From: Microbacterium sp. LWH13-1.2
Lineage (GTDB): Bacteria; Actinomycetota; Actinomycetes; Actinomycetales; Microbacteriaceae
Assembly: GCF_038397735.1 (NCBI RefSeq)
Contig: NZ_CP151635.1
Span: 2,728,001-2,792,000, forward strand
Length of the DNA stretch: 64,000 nucleotides
Direction of reading: 5' to 3'
Shown one piece after another: positions 26,763 to 34,752 of the stretch. The notes beneath the pieces are model-generated. The model saw only the letters and a list, made by a program, of their open reading frames with translations, searched no databases and had not been told where the DNA came from. Position 1 is the stretch's first letter. The number at the start of each line of letters is the position of its first letter. Both the position numbers and the translations under genes were made by a program.

Positions 26763-27311
26763 ATGCCTGAAGTCCGCGACCCCACAGAGCCGTCGTGCAT
26801 CATCGTGACCGGTATGCCCGGTGCCGGGAAGTCCACCGTCACCGAACTCATTGCGAAGAGCCTGCCCCGAGCAGCGCGACTCAGCGGCGACGAGGTATCC
26901 GGCATGATTCGCTCCGGACGCGTATGGGCTCTCGGCAGCCCCCGTGATGAAGCCGAGCGACAGATCCAGCTGATGCTCCGCAATGTGGCCGCTCTGGCGA
27001 ACAACATGACGGCGGCACGTTTCACCGCGGTTGTCGACGTGGTGCTCGAGTCGCCTGCAGAGCTCGCAACTCTGACGGATGCACTCGAGTGCACCTGGGA
27101 TCTCATTGTCCTCGCACCGGGCGCCGAGGCATGTCGCGCTCGCAACGCTGCGCGCAACATCGGCGATCGATGGGACTTCACCGGCTACGACCGGCTCGAC
27201 GTGAAGATGCGCGAGAGCTTCAGCGACAACAGCCATTGGATCGACACGTCGAACCACACAGCGGAAGAGTCCGCGGCCGACGTTCTCCGACGGGTCCGCG
27301 TCGGGAGCTGA
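26763..27311 (+). CDS. P-loop kinase (AAA_33-like)
   Basis: A 182-residue P-loop protein with Walker A GMPGAGKST (17-25), a LSGDEVSGMIRSGRV segment and a lid with ACRARNAARNIGDRWD. The C-terminus SHWIDTSNHTAEESAADVLR is typical of small nucleotide/metabolite kinases. It is not closely alike in sequence to the kinase at 25316-25855 although both belong to the same broad group and flank the same esterase. Function unknown. Confidence 0.8.
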   Translation: MPEVRDPTEPSCIIVTGMPGAGKSTVTELIAKSLPRAARLSGDEVSGMIRSGRVWALGSPRDEAERQIQLMLRNVAALANNMTAARFTAVVDVVLESPAELATLTDALECTWDLIVLAPGAEACRARNAARNIGDRWDFTGYDRLDVKMRESFSDNSHWIDTSNHTAEESAADVLRRVRVGS

Positions 27312-27398
27312 CGGCCGCCAAGAACGGTCGTTTGCGGCGCGATTGTCGACGTAGACGTCCAGCCGCACGACTCGCCGTCAAACGGTCCGCCGAAGCCT

Positions 27399-27448
27399 CC
27401 TGCCGAAACGCGATCCACCGAAACTCCGGCATCAGCGTTTTCGGCAGG
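27399..27448. terminator. Inverted repeat between convergent genes
   Basis: CCTGCCGAAACGC (27399-27411) and GCGTTTTCGGCAGG (27435-27448) pair with one bulged base around a 23-base loop. It lies between the convergent stops at 27311 and 27497 and is a candidate bidirectional terminator. The rest of this 185-base gap shows nothing else. Confidence 0.45.
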
Positions 27449-27496
27449 GCACCCGTGGCTGATCCGCATCTGGCGCCACCGCCTCGGACGCTCGAC

Positions 27497-28963
27497 TCAG
27501 AGCAGCGCCCGCACCGACGCATACGCGTCGGCGACGTCACGGGTGGGCCGGTCGTAGACCCGCACGACGCCGGCATCCCCCTCGTGTCTCGTCCACCCCG
27601 GATCGCCGGTGGTGATGAACGCGACCGCGGCGCCGTGCACGTCGTCGGCGAGCTCCTGCGGCGGGTTCGGACCGGCGAGAGCTTCCATCGACGGGCCGTC
27701 GAGGCAGTCGAAGAAAAACGGCACGTCGAGGCAGTGCTCCGCGAAACCGAAGCGTCCCGAGGGCCAGGAGAAGCGGTAGAGCCAGGTGGGAGCATTGCCA
27801 CGGTCGGCCGCGATGCCCGGCACGGTGGTGCGGAACATCCGATCTGTCAGCACCCGGCCCGCGAGACGCGCCTTGCCGAGACGCACGACGGCCGCATTCG
27901 CGGCGAGGTACTCCGCACGGATGCTCTTGGGCACCCCGAACCGGTTCAGCAGCACCGCCTGCGGCACCCACCGCAGGGCCGTCGCCGCCTTGCCTGCAAA
28001 AGCCATCGTGAACTCGTCGTCGGTGGCGCCGATCACGAGCGGCTTGTCGGCGCCGATGCCGGCGCGCAGCGATTCGCGGGTCGGCCGCGGCAGCAGGTCG
28101 CCGTCGATCGCAGGCCCGAGTGGCAGCCCCTCCTCGATCATGGTCGTCATCGACGACGGTCCGAGTTGGGTCGCCTTCTTCTGCAGCGCGAGCAGACGAT
28201 CCTCGCTCACGGTCGACAGACCGGCCACGGTGGGCTCGACGCCTGCTGCCGCGGCGAGCGCCCGCCCCAACGCCTCGGCTCGCGGCGCAGCGACGTCACC
28301 GAGTGCTCCCGAGATCGCATAGACCCCGTGGAACAGGTGCTGCGCCTTCTCCATGCCGAGCAGGGTGAGCACCGCCCCGCCGCCCGCGGACTGTCCGGCG
28401 ATCGTCACGCGCCCGGGGTCTCCACCGAAGGCGGCGATGTTCTGCTGCACCCATTCGAGCGCGAGCAGCCAGTCGCGCACACCACGGTTCGAGGGCGCAT
28501 CCTCGATCCAGCCGAAGCCGTCGAAGCCGAGCCGGTACGAGATCGACACGGTGACGATGCCGTCGCGGGTGAAGTTGCGTCCGTCGTACCAGGGGCTCGC
28601 CGGAGAGCCCGCGAAGTAGCCGCCGCCGTGGATCCACACGAGCACGGGCATGCCAGATGCCCTGGGATCGGGCGTGAAGACGTTGACGTTCAGCGTCGAA
28701 TCGCCCTCGACGCTCGGCTCGGGGATCAGCGTCACCCCGGGGTCGCCCCGCTGCGCTGTGGCGGCGAACTCGAGCGCATCGTGCACGCCCTCCCACGGTG
28801 CCTTCGGCACGGGAGCCTGGAATCGCAAGTCACCGATCGGCGGCTCCGCGAACGGGATACCGAGAAAAGCCGCCGACCGCGGAGCCCCTCGCCCTCCCGT
28901 GGTCGGGCGCCAACGCCCGCGAACCCGCCCCGCGGCGGTCTGCACTTCGACGTACTCGGTCAT
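27497..28963 (-). CDS. Type-B carboxylesterase/lipase
   Basis: A 488-residue hydrolase of the carboxylesterase/cholinesterase family. FLGIPFAEPPIGDLRF, the oxyanion segment VLVWIHGGGYFAGSP and the nucleophile elbow VTIAGQSAGGGAVLTLL are present; the later part carries GATDDEFTMAF and FFFDCLDGPSMEALAG. No signal peptide is visible, so it is probably cytosolic. The start MTEYVEVQTAAGRV is preferred over an ATG three codons earlier. It lies directly upstream of nothing on its strand except the toxin gene, whose stop is five bases from its start, so the toxin-antitoxin message may read into it. Confidence 0.9.
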   Translation of the reverse strand: MTEYVEVQTAAGRVRGRWRPTTGGRGAPRSAAFLGIPFAEPPIGDLRFQAPVPKAPWEGVHDALEFAATAQRGDPGVTLIPEPSVEGDSTLNVNVFTPDPRASGMPVLVWIHGGGYFAGSPASPWYDGRNFTRDGIVTVSISYRLGFDGFGWIEDAPSNRGVRDWLLALEWVQQNIAAFGGDPGRVTIAGQSAGGGAVLTLLGMEKAQHLFHGVYAISGALGDVAAPRAEALGRALAAAAGVEPTVAGLSTVSEDRLLALQKKATQLGPSSMTTMIEEGLPLGPAIDGDLLPRPTRESLRAGIGADKPLVIGATDDEFTMAFAGKAATALRWVPQAVLLNRFGVPKSIRAEYLAANAAVVRLGKARLAGRVLTDRMFRTTVPGIAADRGNAPTWLYRFSWPSGRFGFAEHCLDVPFFFDCLDGPSMEALAGPNPPQELADDVHGAAVAFITTGDPGWTRHEGDAGVVRVYDRPTRDVADAYASVRALL

Positions 28964-28968
28964 GACTC

Positions 28969-29313
28969 TCACACTCCCAGAACGAGGCGGATGCCGGTGC
29001 TGATCTGCGCCATCAGATATGGCGCGAGGTGGCCGGCCGGGTAGGCGTCGACGAATTCTCGGGTGACCGGGCCGATCTGACCGACGTTCGCCACCGAGTC
29101 ACGATCGAGTCCTGACGCGGCGGCCGGCACCAGCACGTTGCCGGGAAAGCCCTCGAGAGCGGTGTTCGAGGTCAGCGGCACGACGAGGACCGTGTTGATG
29201 TCCGTGTCCAGCAGCCAGTCCTCCTGCACCACGACGGACGGTCGCACCTTCGCAGGCGCCGAGCCGCGCGGAATCCCGAAGTCGACCCAGACGATGTCGC
29301 CGCGGCGGATCAC
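28969..29313 (-). CDS. Type II toxin, MazF/PemK family
   Basis: A 114-residue MazF-like mRNA interferase. The family start MIRRGDIVWVDFG, KVRPSVVVQEDWL, NTVLVVPLTSN and the C-terminal VANVGQIGPVTREF are all in place; the conserved Arg of RP and Thr/Ser of PLTSN are the active-site region in MazF. The ATG overlaps the antitoxin stop by four bases. Cleavage specificity cannot be predicted. Confidence 0.92.
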   Translation of the reverse strand: MIRRGDIVWVDFGIPRGSAPAKVRPSVVVQEDWLLDTDINTVLVVPLTSNTALEGFPGNVLVPAAASGLDRDSVANVGQIGPVTREFVDAYPAGHLAPYLMAQISTGIRLVLGV

Positions 29314-29555
29314 CAGTCGGAGTTCTCGCGCAGCCGCTGCTCGTTCGCACGAACGAACAGCTCATCCGCGGCATCGCTGCCCGCCTGTGCCAGGATCTGA
29401 TTCCCGATCCTGGTCAGGTCCGACGAGCCCTCCAGCTCGTCGGCCAGTCGTCGCCCGGCGAGCTGGAAGAACTCGGACCTGTTCATCCCGTGTCGCGCGG
29501 CCACGCGCTCGAAGCGAGCGAAGTCGCCATCGGGTACCGAGATCGCCGTCTTCAT
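29310..29555 (-). CDS. Antitoxin partner of the MazF toxin (ribbon-helix-helix type)
   Basis: An 81-residue antitoxin. The N-terminus MKTAISVPDGDFARFERVAA with HGMNRSEFFQLAGRRLADEL is a ribbon-helix-helix DNA-binding domain, and the acidic tail would bind the toxin. The ATG lies six bases from a TATACT -10 box and has no ribosome-binding site, so translation is probably leaderless. The longer in-frame extension to 29660 crosses the promoter and is not used. A palindrome over the -10 suggests self-repression. Confidence 0.9.
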   Translation of the reverse strand: MKTAISVPDGDFARFERVAARHGMNRSEFFQLAGRRLADELEGSSDLTRIGNQILAQAGSDAADELFVRANEQRLRENSDW

Positions 29556-29562
29556 GGCAAGA

Positions 29563-29578
29563 GTATAACCGGTCATAC
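29563..29578. promoter_or_regulatory. Operator and promoter of the toxin-antitoxin pair
   Basis: GTATAACCGGTCATAC is a 16-base palindrome with one mismatched pair centred on ACCGGT. On the minus strand its last bases form the TATACT -10 box (29567-29562). Repressor binding here would block the promoter. Confidence 0.6.
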
Positions 29579-29631
29579 CGCGAGAGTAGTATGAGCCTCC
29601 GACATTCCCGGATGCACGGAAAGAGGCCCGC

Positions 29632-30639
29632 CTACTCGCCGAGCTGCGTGACCACGGCATGCGGCATGCGCTCGGTCATCACGCGCACCGCCTCGGGGTT
29701 GTCGTCGACGAGCACCGCGTCGCGCCCGAGAACCGAGGCGACGGCTCCGGTGGTACCGCTGCCCGCGAAGAGGTCGAGCACACGGTCGCCGGGGCGGCTC
29801 GAGGCGCGCACGATGCGCCGCAGGATGCCCTCGGGCTTCTGAGTCGGGTATCCCGTCTTCTCGCGCCCGGTCGTCGGCACGATCGTGTGCCACCACACGT
29901 CGGTGGGCAGCTTGCCGCGGGCGGCCTTCTCGGCCGTCACCAGACCCGGAGCCATGTACGGCTCGCGGTCGATGTCGTCGGCGTTGAACACGTACTCGCG
30001 CGGGTTCTTCACGTACACGAGGATCGTGTCGTGCTTGGTGGGCCAGCGGCGACGCGACTTCGCGCCGTAGTCGTAGGCCCAGATGAGCTCGTTGAGGAAG
30101 CAGTCGCGACCGAAGACCGCATCGAGCATGACCTTGGCGTAGTGCGCCTCGCGGTAGTCGAGGTGCAGGTAGAGCGTGCCGTCGTCGGCGAGCAGCCGCC
30201 ATGCCTCCTCGAGTCGGGGCATCAGGAACGCGCCGTAGTCGTCGAAGCGGTCGTCGTAGGTGCGCAGCATCCCCCGCACCCGCTCGTACGCGTGGCCGTG
30301 GAATCCGTGCCGCACCTCGGAGGGCGCCGTCGCCGGTTCGGTATTCAGCACGATCGGGGCGACCGCGGCATCCGACCCGCGGGGTTCCGTGAGCGCGACG
30401 CCCTCGGCCTCCGACTCCTGCTGAGTCGTGAACGTACGACGGGCGGTGACGACCTGCCGCTCCTGGGCGCGGCCCGTGTTGAACGGCGGATCGAGGTAGA
30501 CGAGCGTGAAGGACGCCGACGGAAGAGTCGCCGCTGCGGCGAGGTTGTCTCCCTGGAGGATCGAGACATCGCCGCGGACGGGAGCAGGATCGGCGGGCCT
30601 CTCCGGGGCAGCCTCCGGCTCAGGCGCGGGATCTGTCAC
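29632..30639 (-). CDS. DNA adenine methyltransferase (N6, beta-class order)
   Basis: A 335-residue site-specific DNA methyltransferase. The catalytic motif DPPF (50-53, in LVYLDPPFNTG) precedes the S-adenosylmethionine loop VLDLFAGSGTTG near the C-terminus, the order of beta-class enzymes; DPP[YF] points to adenine N6. GYPTQKPEGILRRIV is also typical. The GTG at 30639 overlaps the stop of the lipoate ligase gene (GTGA), whereas an ATG six codons earlier would overlap more. No restriction endonuclease gene is nearby, so it behaves as an orphan methylase. Recognition sequence unknown. Confidence 0.9.
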   Translation of the reverse strand: MTDPAPEPEAAPERPADPAPVRGDVSILQGDNLAAAATLPSASFTLVYLDPPFNTGRAQERQVVTARRTFTTQQESEAEGVALTEPRGSDAAVAPIVLNTEPATAPSEVRHGFHGHAYERVRGMLRTYDDRFDDYGAFLMPRLEEAWRLLADDGTLYLHLDYREAHYAKVMLDAVFGRDCFLNELIWAYDYGAKSRRRWPTKHDTILVYVKNPREYVFNADDIDREPYMAPGLVTAEKAARGKLPTDVWWHTIVPTTGREKTGYPTQKPEGILRRIVRASSRPGDRVLDLFAGSGTTGAVASVLGRDAVLVDDNPEAVRVMTERMPHAVVTQLGE

Positions 30640-31685
30640 GGAACCCGCTGCAGCCACGCGTCGGTGGCGAACTTCGACTCGACCAGAGCCTCGGCATCCG
30701 CGTACTCGTCGGCAGTGATCGCGCCGTCTTCGGCGGAGGTCAGCGAGCGGAACGTGTCCTTGAAGCGCTCGATGATCTCGGCCCGCGCGAGACCGGTCTG
30801 GCTGCGCAGCGGATCGACGCGCTTCGCCGCCGACGTGGTGCCTTTGTCACTGAGCTTCTCGCGTCCGATGCGCAGCACCTCGGTCATCGTCTGACCGTCG
30901 ATGTCGTACGAGAGCGTCGCATGGTGCAGCACTCCCCCGTTCGCGAGGCGCTTCTGCGCGGCTCCGCCGATCTTGCCCGAAGAGCTCGCGATGTCGTTGA
31001 GCGGCTGGTAGATCGCGTCGATCCCGAGCGAGCGCAGCGCCTGCAGCACCCAGTCGTCGAGGAAGGCATACGAGTCGGCGAAGGTCATGCCCTGCACGAG
31101 GGATGCCGGAACGTACAGCGAGTACGTGATGATCTGCCCCGCGGCCATGAGCATCGCGCCACCGCCCGAGATGCGACGGACGACGTCGAAGCCGTGACGA
31201 GCAGCACCCTCGGGGTCGACCTCGTTGCGGTATGACTGGAACGAGCCGATGACGACAGCCGACTGGTCCCATTCCCAGATGCGCAGGGTCGGGCGTCGAC
31301 GCCCTTCGCCCACGCGAGAGGTGAGCACCTCGTCGAGCGCGAGGTTCATGCGGGGAGAGACCGCCTTCTCGTGCACGATCTCCCAGTCGAAGTCGTTCCA
31401 GCCGGGGGCCGTCACCAGCGCACGGCGCACCGCGGTGCCGACGGCCTCGGGCGTGAAGCCGAGCAGCTGCGCACCCTCGGGCAGGGCACCGCGCACCGCC
31501 GCGGCGATGGCCGTGGCATCGGATTCGACCGGCAGCCCCGTGACCGCCGCGTCGATGTCGTCGAGAGCCGTGTCGGGCTCGAGGAAGAAGTCGCCGGCGA
31601 GGTGGAAGCGAGCGATCCGGCCGTCCTCGACCTCGAGGTCGACGACGACGAGCTTTCCGCCTGGAACCTTGTATTCACCGTGCAC
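30636..31685 (-). CDS. Lipoate-protein ligase with N-terminal accessory domain
   Basis: A 349-residue protein. The first 95 residues (GEYKVPGGKLVVVDLEVEDG, FFLEPDTALDDID) match the accessory domain found C-terminal in E. coli LplA. The BPL/LplA/LipB catalytic domain follows, with MNLALDEVL, VVIGSFQSYRNEV, RRISGGGAMLM and a DIASSSGKIGGAAQKR segment carrying the catalytic Lys. Domain order is thus permuted relative to E. coli. It attaches lipoate or octanoate to E2 and H proteins. Coupled by a four-base overlap to the methyltransferase. Confidence 0.9.
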   Translation of the reverse strand: MHGEYKVPGGKLVVVDLEVEDGRIARFHLAGDFFLEPDTALDDIDAAVTGLPVESDATAIAAAVRGALPEGAQLLGFTPEAVGTAVRRALVTAPGWNDFDWEIVHEKAVSPRMNLALDEVLTSRVGEGRRRPTLRIWEWDQSAVVIGSFQSYRNEVDPEGAARHGFDVVRRISGGGAMLMAAGQIITYSLYVPASLVQGMTFADSYAFLDDWVLQALRSLGIDAIYQPLNDIASSSGKIGGAAQKRLANGGVLHHATLSYDIDGQTMTEVLRIGREKLSDKGTTSAAKRVDPLRSQTGLARAEIIERFKDTFRSLTSAEDGAITADEYADAEALVESKFATDAWLQRVP

Positions 31686-31732
31686 GGTTACAGCTTAAGC
31701 CGAGCGGGTCGCGCAGGCGCCGAACCCGGGGA

Positions 31733-32470
31733 TCAGCGTCCGAGCACCACCGCACGCTCGCCGGCGCGGATCGGCGCCGAGAAGCGGTTGCCGGCCGGGG
31801 GCTGCGGGCAGACGTACTGATCCGAGAACGCGCACGGCGGCAGGTAGGCCCGGTTGAAGTCGATCACCGCGGATCCGTCTGCGGCCGGTTCCTCGATCGG
31901 CAGGAAGCGGAACCGGTAGGTCTCGGTGCCGTTCGTGCCGTCGGCGAAGACCGCCGTCAGAGCGCCCTGCGGAGTTCGGGTGGCCGAGAGTGACACGGCG
32001 ACGCCGTCGAGCGCGAAGTGCAGTCTGCCCGCGAGGTCCGAATCGTGGACGTGTCCGTCGATCGACGTGACGGCGATCGTCTCCCCCGGCGTCCGTTCGA
32101 ACACCGCAGCGATCCGCCAGCCCTCCCGAGGCGGATACGCGTCGATCGCGCTGAACCGTTCGCGCTCGGGGCGCCTCGGGTTGAACACCCGCAGGGCGAC
32201 CGTGCCGCGGCGGTCGAACACGCGCAGCTCGCGGCGTCCGAGCCGCAGCGACTCGCTGCCACGCAGGGTGACGACCGAGCCCGAGGTGCCGAGATCACTG
32301 CCGCGGATCCCTCCGTCTCCGGTGAGCGCCCACAGCCCCGGAACCCCCTCGACGGCAGCGGGCTCGGTGATGAGCCAGTTCGTCGACTCGAGCGCGGCCG
32401 GACCGTACTCCGCGCCGGCGTACCGCTCGCGCGACTCGTGCCACGCCCGCCACTCGTCTTCGAAACCCAC
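31733..32470 (-). CDS. DUF1684-domain protein
   Basis: A 245-residue soluble protein of DUF1684. Family features include WRAWHESRERYAGAEYGPAAL at the N-terminus and the closing VIDFNRAYLPPCAFSDQY with VCPQPPAGNRF, which carries two conserved Cys and a Pro-rich turn. The biochemical role is not established. It is monocistronic in appearance: 47 bases from lplA and separated from the upstream lipase by a 134-base gap with repeats. Confidence 0.88.
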   Translation of the reverse strand: MGFEDEWRAWHESRERYAGAEYGPAALESTNWLITEPAAVEGVPGLWALTGDGGIRGSDLGTSGSVVTLRGSESLRLGRRELRVFDRRGTVALRVFNPRRPERERFSAIDAYPPREGWRIAAVFERTPGETIAVTSIDGHVHDSDLAGRLHFALDGVAVSLSATRTPQGALTAVFADGTNGTETYRFRFLPIEEPAADGSAVIDFNRAYLPPCAFSDQYVCPQPPAGNRFSAPIRAGERAVVLGR

Positions 32471-32549
32471 CGCGCACCTCCCTCTCGCCGCGAATCTATG
32501 CGCAGGAGAGACCGATATGTCGGGTCGACGTCACGCGGATTCACCCGCT

Positions 32550-32576
32550 GTAACACCCGTTCACGGGGCGTAACAC
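32550..32576. repeat. Direct repeat GTAACAC upstream of the DUF1684 gene
   Basis: GTAACAC occurs at 32550-32556 and 32570-32576, 20 bases apart, with a related GTCACGCGG at 32530. The sites lie 80-106 bases upstream of the DUF1684 start. They are possible activator sites. Nothing else was seen in this 134-base gap. Confidence 0.3.
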
Positions 32577-32604
32577 GCGGACGCGCGGGCGGGCGCGGTG
32601 CAGC

Positions 32605-33459
32605 TCAGCGCGCGGGGATGTGCGAGTCGAGCCACGAGAGGATGTCGGCGCGGACCTCGTCCTGCTGCAGCTCGTTGAAGATCTCGTGACGCGCATCGGG
32701 ATAGACGAGCGTCGTGATGTCGGTGAGCCCCGAGCGCGTGCGGTACTCGTCGGCGAGTTTGTGCACGCTCCGAGGGCCGCCGACCGAGTCGTCTCGGCCC
32801 ACGAGGAGCAGCATCGGGATGTCGCGGCCGAGATCCTTGCGGGGTCGACCGTAGAGCTTCGCGGCCTCGATCGGGCCGAACAGCTTCAGCAGCGGCACGT
32901 CGGTGGTCAGCGGGTCCTCATCGAACGCCTTCCACACCGCGGGATCGCGGCTCAGCCACTCGAGCCCCGTCGCATCGTCTGAGGCCCAGCGGGCGTTCAG
33001 CGGTGCGGCGTTGAGCGAGCCGGGCATCCGCAGGGCCGAGCCCGACAGGATCACGGCGTCCCACGCCTCGGGGTGGTCGTTCACGAGCATCTGCGCGAGG
33101 AACGACCCCCACGAGTGCCCCAGCAGCACGAGCGGAAGATCGGGATGCTCGTCCTTGATGATGCCGGTGAGCTGCCAGACGGCATCCTTGGCGGCGATCA
33201 GGCCGCCCTTGCCGAGTCGGCCCAGCTTCGCCGGCCCCCCGTGCTGTCGGATGCCGGTGCGACCGTGTCCGCGGTGATCGTCGGCGTAGACGTGGAAGCC
33301 CGCCTCCGTGAGGGCCGCGATCAGCGTGCCGTAGCGACCCGCATGTTCGCCGACACCGTGCAGCAGCTGCACGACTCCCCGCGCATCCCCCGCCGCCTCG
33401 TGGACGTCGTAGACGATGGCGATGCCGTCAGCATCCGTGAACTCTCGGGTATCCGTCAC
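32605..33459 (-). CDS. Alpha/beta hydrolase, monoacylglycerol lipase-like
   Basis: A 284-residue lipase of the 'serine aminopeptidase S33/hydrolase 4' type. GVVQLLHGVGEHAGRY supplies the oxyanion region with the HG motif, DDHRGHGRTG follows, the nucleophile elbow is VLLGHSWGSFLAQ, and the acid and His are in LLLVGRDDSVGG and YPDARHEIFNE. All triad elements are visible. No signal peptide. Likely hydrolyses monoacylglycerols or short-chain esters in the cytosol. Confidence 0.9.
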   Translation of the reverse strand: MTDTREFTDADGIAIVYDVHEAAGDARGVVQLLHGVGEHAGRYGTLIAALTEAGFHVYADDHRGHGRTGIRQHGGPAKLGRLGKGGLIAAKDAVWQLTGIIKDEHPDLPLVLLGHSWGSFLAQMLVNDHPEAWDAVILSGSALRMPGSLNAAPLNARWASDDATGLEWLSRDPAVWKAFDEDPLTTDVPLLKLFGPIEAAKLYGRPRKDLGRDIPMLLLVGRDDSVGGPRSVHKLADEYRTRSGLTDITTLVYPDARHEIFNELQQDEVRADILSWLDSHIPAR

Positions 33460-33491
33460 GCCCCCACCCTACTGAGAGTGCGCGGCGTGCG

Positions 33492-34229
33492 TCAGGCCCC
33501 CAGCGCGGCGATGACGCCCTGGGCTATCGCGAGATCGGTGACCTCGTAGCCGCCGACGCCGTCGGAAGCCGAGCCCATTCGCACGCCGCCGTCTTCGTGC
33601 ACGGTGCGCTTGGCAGAGAAGTGCAGGGCGTCGATGCCGGTCGCGGCGAGCGCCTCGGCACTGGCGGCATCCACTCCACTGCCCGCCATGATCTCGATCT
33701 CTCCCGCCGCTTCGGCGACCAGCGCGCGGAGGGTCTCGACGCCCTCGATCGCGGTGGACGCACCACCGGAGGTGAGCACGCGGCGCAGGCCGAGCGAGCG
33801 CGCGGCGACGAGGGTGGCGACAGGGTCAGCGGTCACGTCGATCGCACGGTGGAGGGTCACGGATGCTCTGCCCGCGGCATCGCGGAGCCGACGCATAGCG
33901 GGGATGTCGAGCCGCCCTGCGTCATCGAGGGCTCCGATCACGACGCCGTGGGCACCCGCCTCGATCGCGCGGCGGACATCGGCCTCCGCGACTGCGACCT
34001 CATCGGCGGAGTAGACGAAGCCGCCGGCCCGGGGCCGGACGAGCACGTGCACCTCCACCCCCACGGCCTGTGCCGCGTCGATCGACAGGTCCAGAGTCGC
34101 CGGCGACGGAGTGAGGCCGCCGAGAGAGAGAGCCTGAGCGAGTTCGACACGCGCGGCGCCGACCGTCCCGGCGATGCGTACTCCGGTCGGGTCCTGGACG
34201 GCGATTTCAATGGCGAGGGCGCGGGTCAT
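33492..34229 (-). CDS. cutC: CutC-family protein (copper homeostasis protein CutC)
   Basis: A 245-residue TIM-barrel protein of the CutC family. It shows ALAIEIAVQDPTGVRIA, GAARVELAQALSLGGLTPS, VEVHVLVRPRAGGFVYSADE, VTLHRAID, VLTSGGASTAIEG and IEIMAGSGV. The family was linked to copper tolerance, but the enzymatic role remains unsettled. The start MTRALAIEI excludes 17 upstream residues without homology. It is divergent from the MarR/MFS pair and shares the short intergenic region carrying the MarR palindrome. Confidence 0.92.
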   Translation of the reverse strand: MTRALAIEIAVQDPTGVRIAGTVGAARVELAQALSLGGLTPSPATLDLSIDAAQAVGVEVHVLVRPRAGGFVYSADEVAVAEADVRRAIEAGAHGVVIGALDDAGRLDIPAMRRLRDAAGRASVTLHRAIDVTADPVATLVAARSLGLRRVLTSGGASTAIEGVETLRALVAEAAGEIEIMAGSGVDAASAEALAATGIDALHFSAKRTVHEDGGVRMGSASDGVGGYEVTDLAIAQGVIAALGA

Positions 34230-34290
34230 CCGTCCATTCTGGCCTGTGGTCGGCGGGCACCCCGGCATCCGGCTTCCCATTCCGCGGGAA

Positions 34291-34313
34291 ATTACTTAGA
34301 CTGTCTAAGTAAT
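34291..34313. promoter_or_regulatory. Perfect palindrome overlapping the MarR start codon
   Basis: Arms ATTACTTAGAC (34291-34301) and GTCTAAGTAAT (34303-34313) are perfect inverted copies around one T. The second arm ends inside the ATG of the MarR gene (34312). A possible -10 TAGACT lies at 34297-34302. This is almost certainly the MarR operator and covers promoter and translation start. Confidence 0.75.
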
Positions 34314-34752
34314 GTCTGCGTCTGATGAATCCCTCCACCTCACCGCGACAGACCTGCGCATGGCGACTTTTCGGCTCGCACGGCGCCTTCGATGCGCCCG
34401 AGCCGTCGACGCGATGAGCGATGCGCAGCTCGCCGTGCTCGCCACGCTGCGCATGCACGGCCGCCGCACGATCACGGCCCTCGCCGAGCGCGAGCGCGTC
34501 ACCGCCCCGTCGATGACGAACATGATCAACGGCCTCGAAGAGCAGGGCTACGTCGTCCGCACTCCGGATGCCGAGGATCGCCGACGCGTGCAGGTCGACA
34601 TCACCGACGCGGGCACCGAGATCGTGGCGCAGACGATCAAGCGCCGCGACGAGCTGCTCGCCGACATGCTCGCCGAGCTCGACTTCACGGAGGAAGAACT
34701 CGCGACGCTGCGCGAAGCCAGCGCCCTGATGCGAAAGGTGGTCGACCGATGA
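34312..34752 (+). CDS. MarR-family transcriptional regulator
   Basis: A 146-residue winged-helix regulator: LAVLATLRMHGRRTITALAE, RERVTAPSMTNMINGLEEQ (recognition helix) and the wing VVRTPDAEDRRRVQVDITD, a textbook MarR layout. The ATG lies inside a perfect 23-base palindrome, so there is no ribosome-binding site and the message is leaderless or nearly so. It overlaps the MFS exporter gene by four bases and probably represses both genes until an exported compound binds. Confidence 0.93.
   Translation: MSASDESLHLTATDLRMATFRLARRLRCARAVDAMSDAQLAVLATLRMHGRRTITALAERERVTAPSMTNMINGLEEQGYVVRTPDAEDRRRVQVDITDAGTEIVAQTIKRRDELLADMLAELDFTEEELATLREASALMRKVVDR

Noticed and set aside
27089..29044. A 651-codon plus-strand open frame
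   Set aside because: It is antisense to the carboxylesterase, is Arg/His-rich with no domain and results from high GC at third positions.
29632..30639. Restriction-modification system
   Set aside because: No endonuclease or specificity gene is adjacent; the neighbours are lipoate ligase and a toxin-antitoxin pair.
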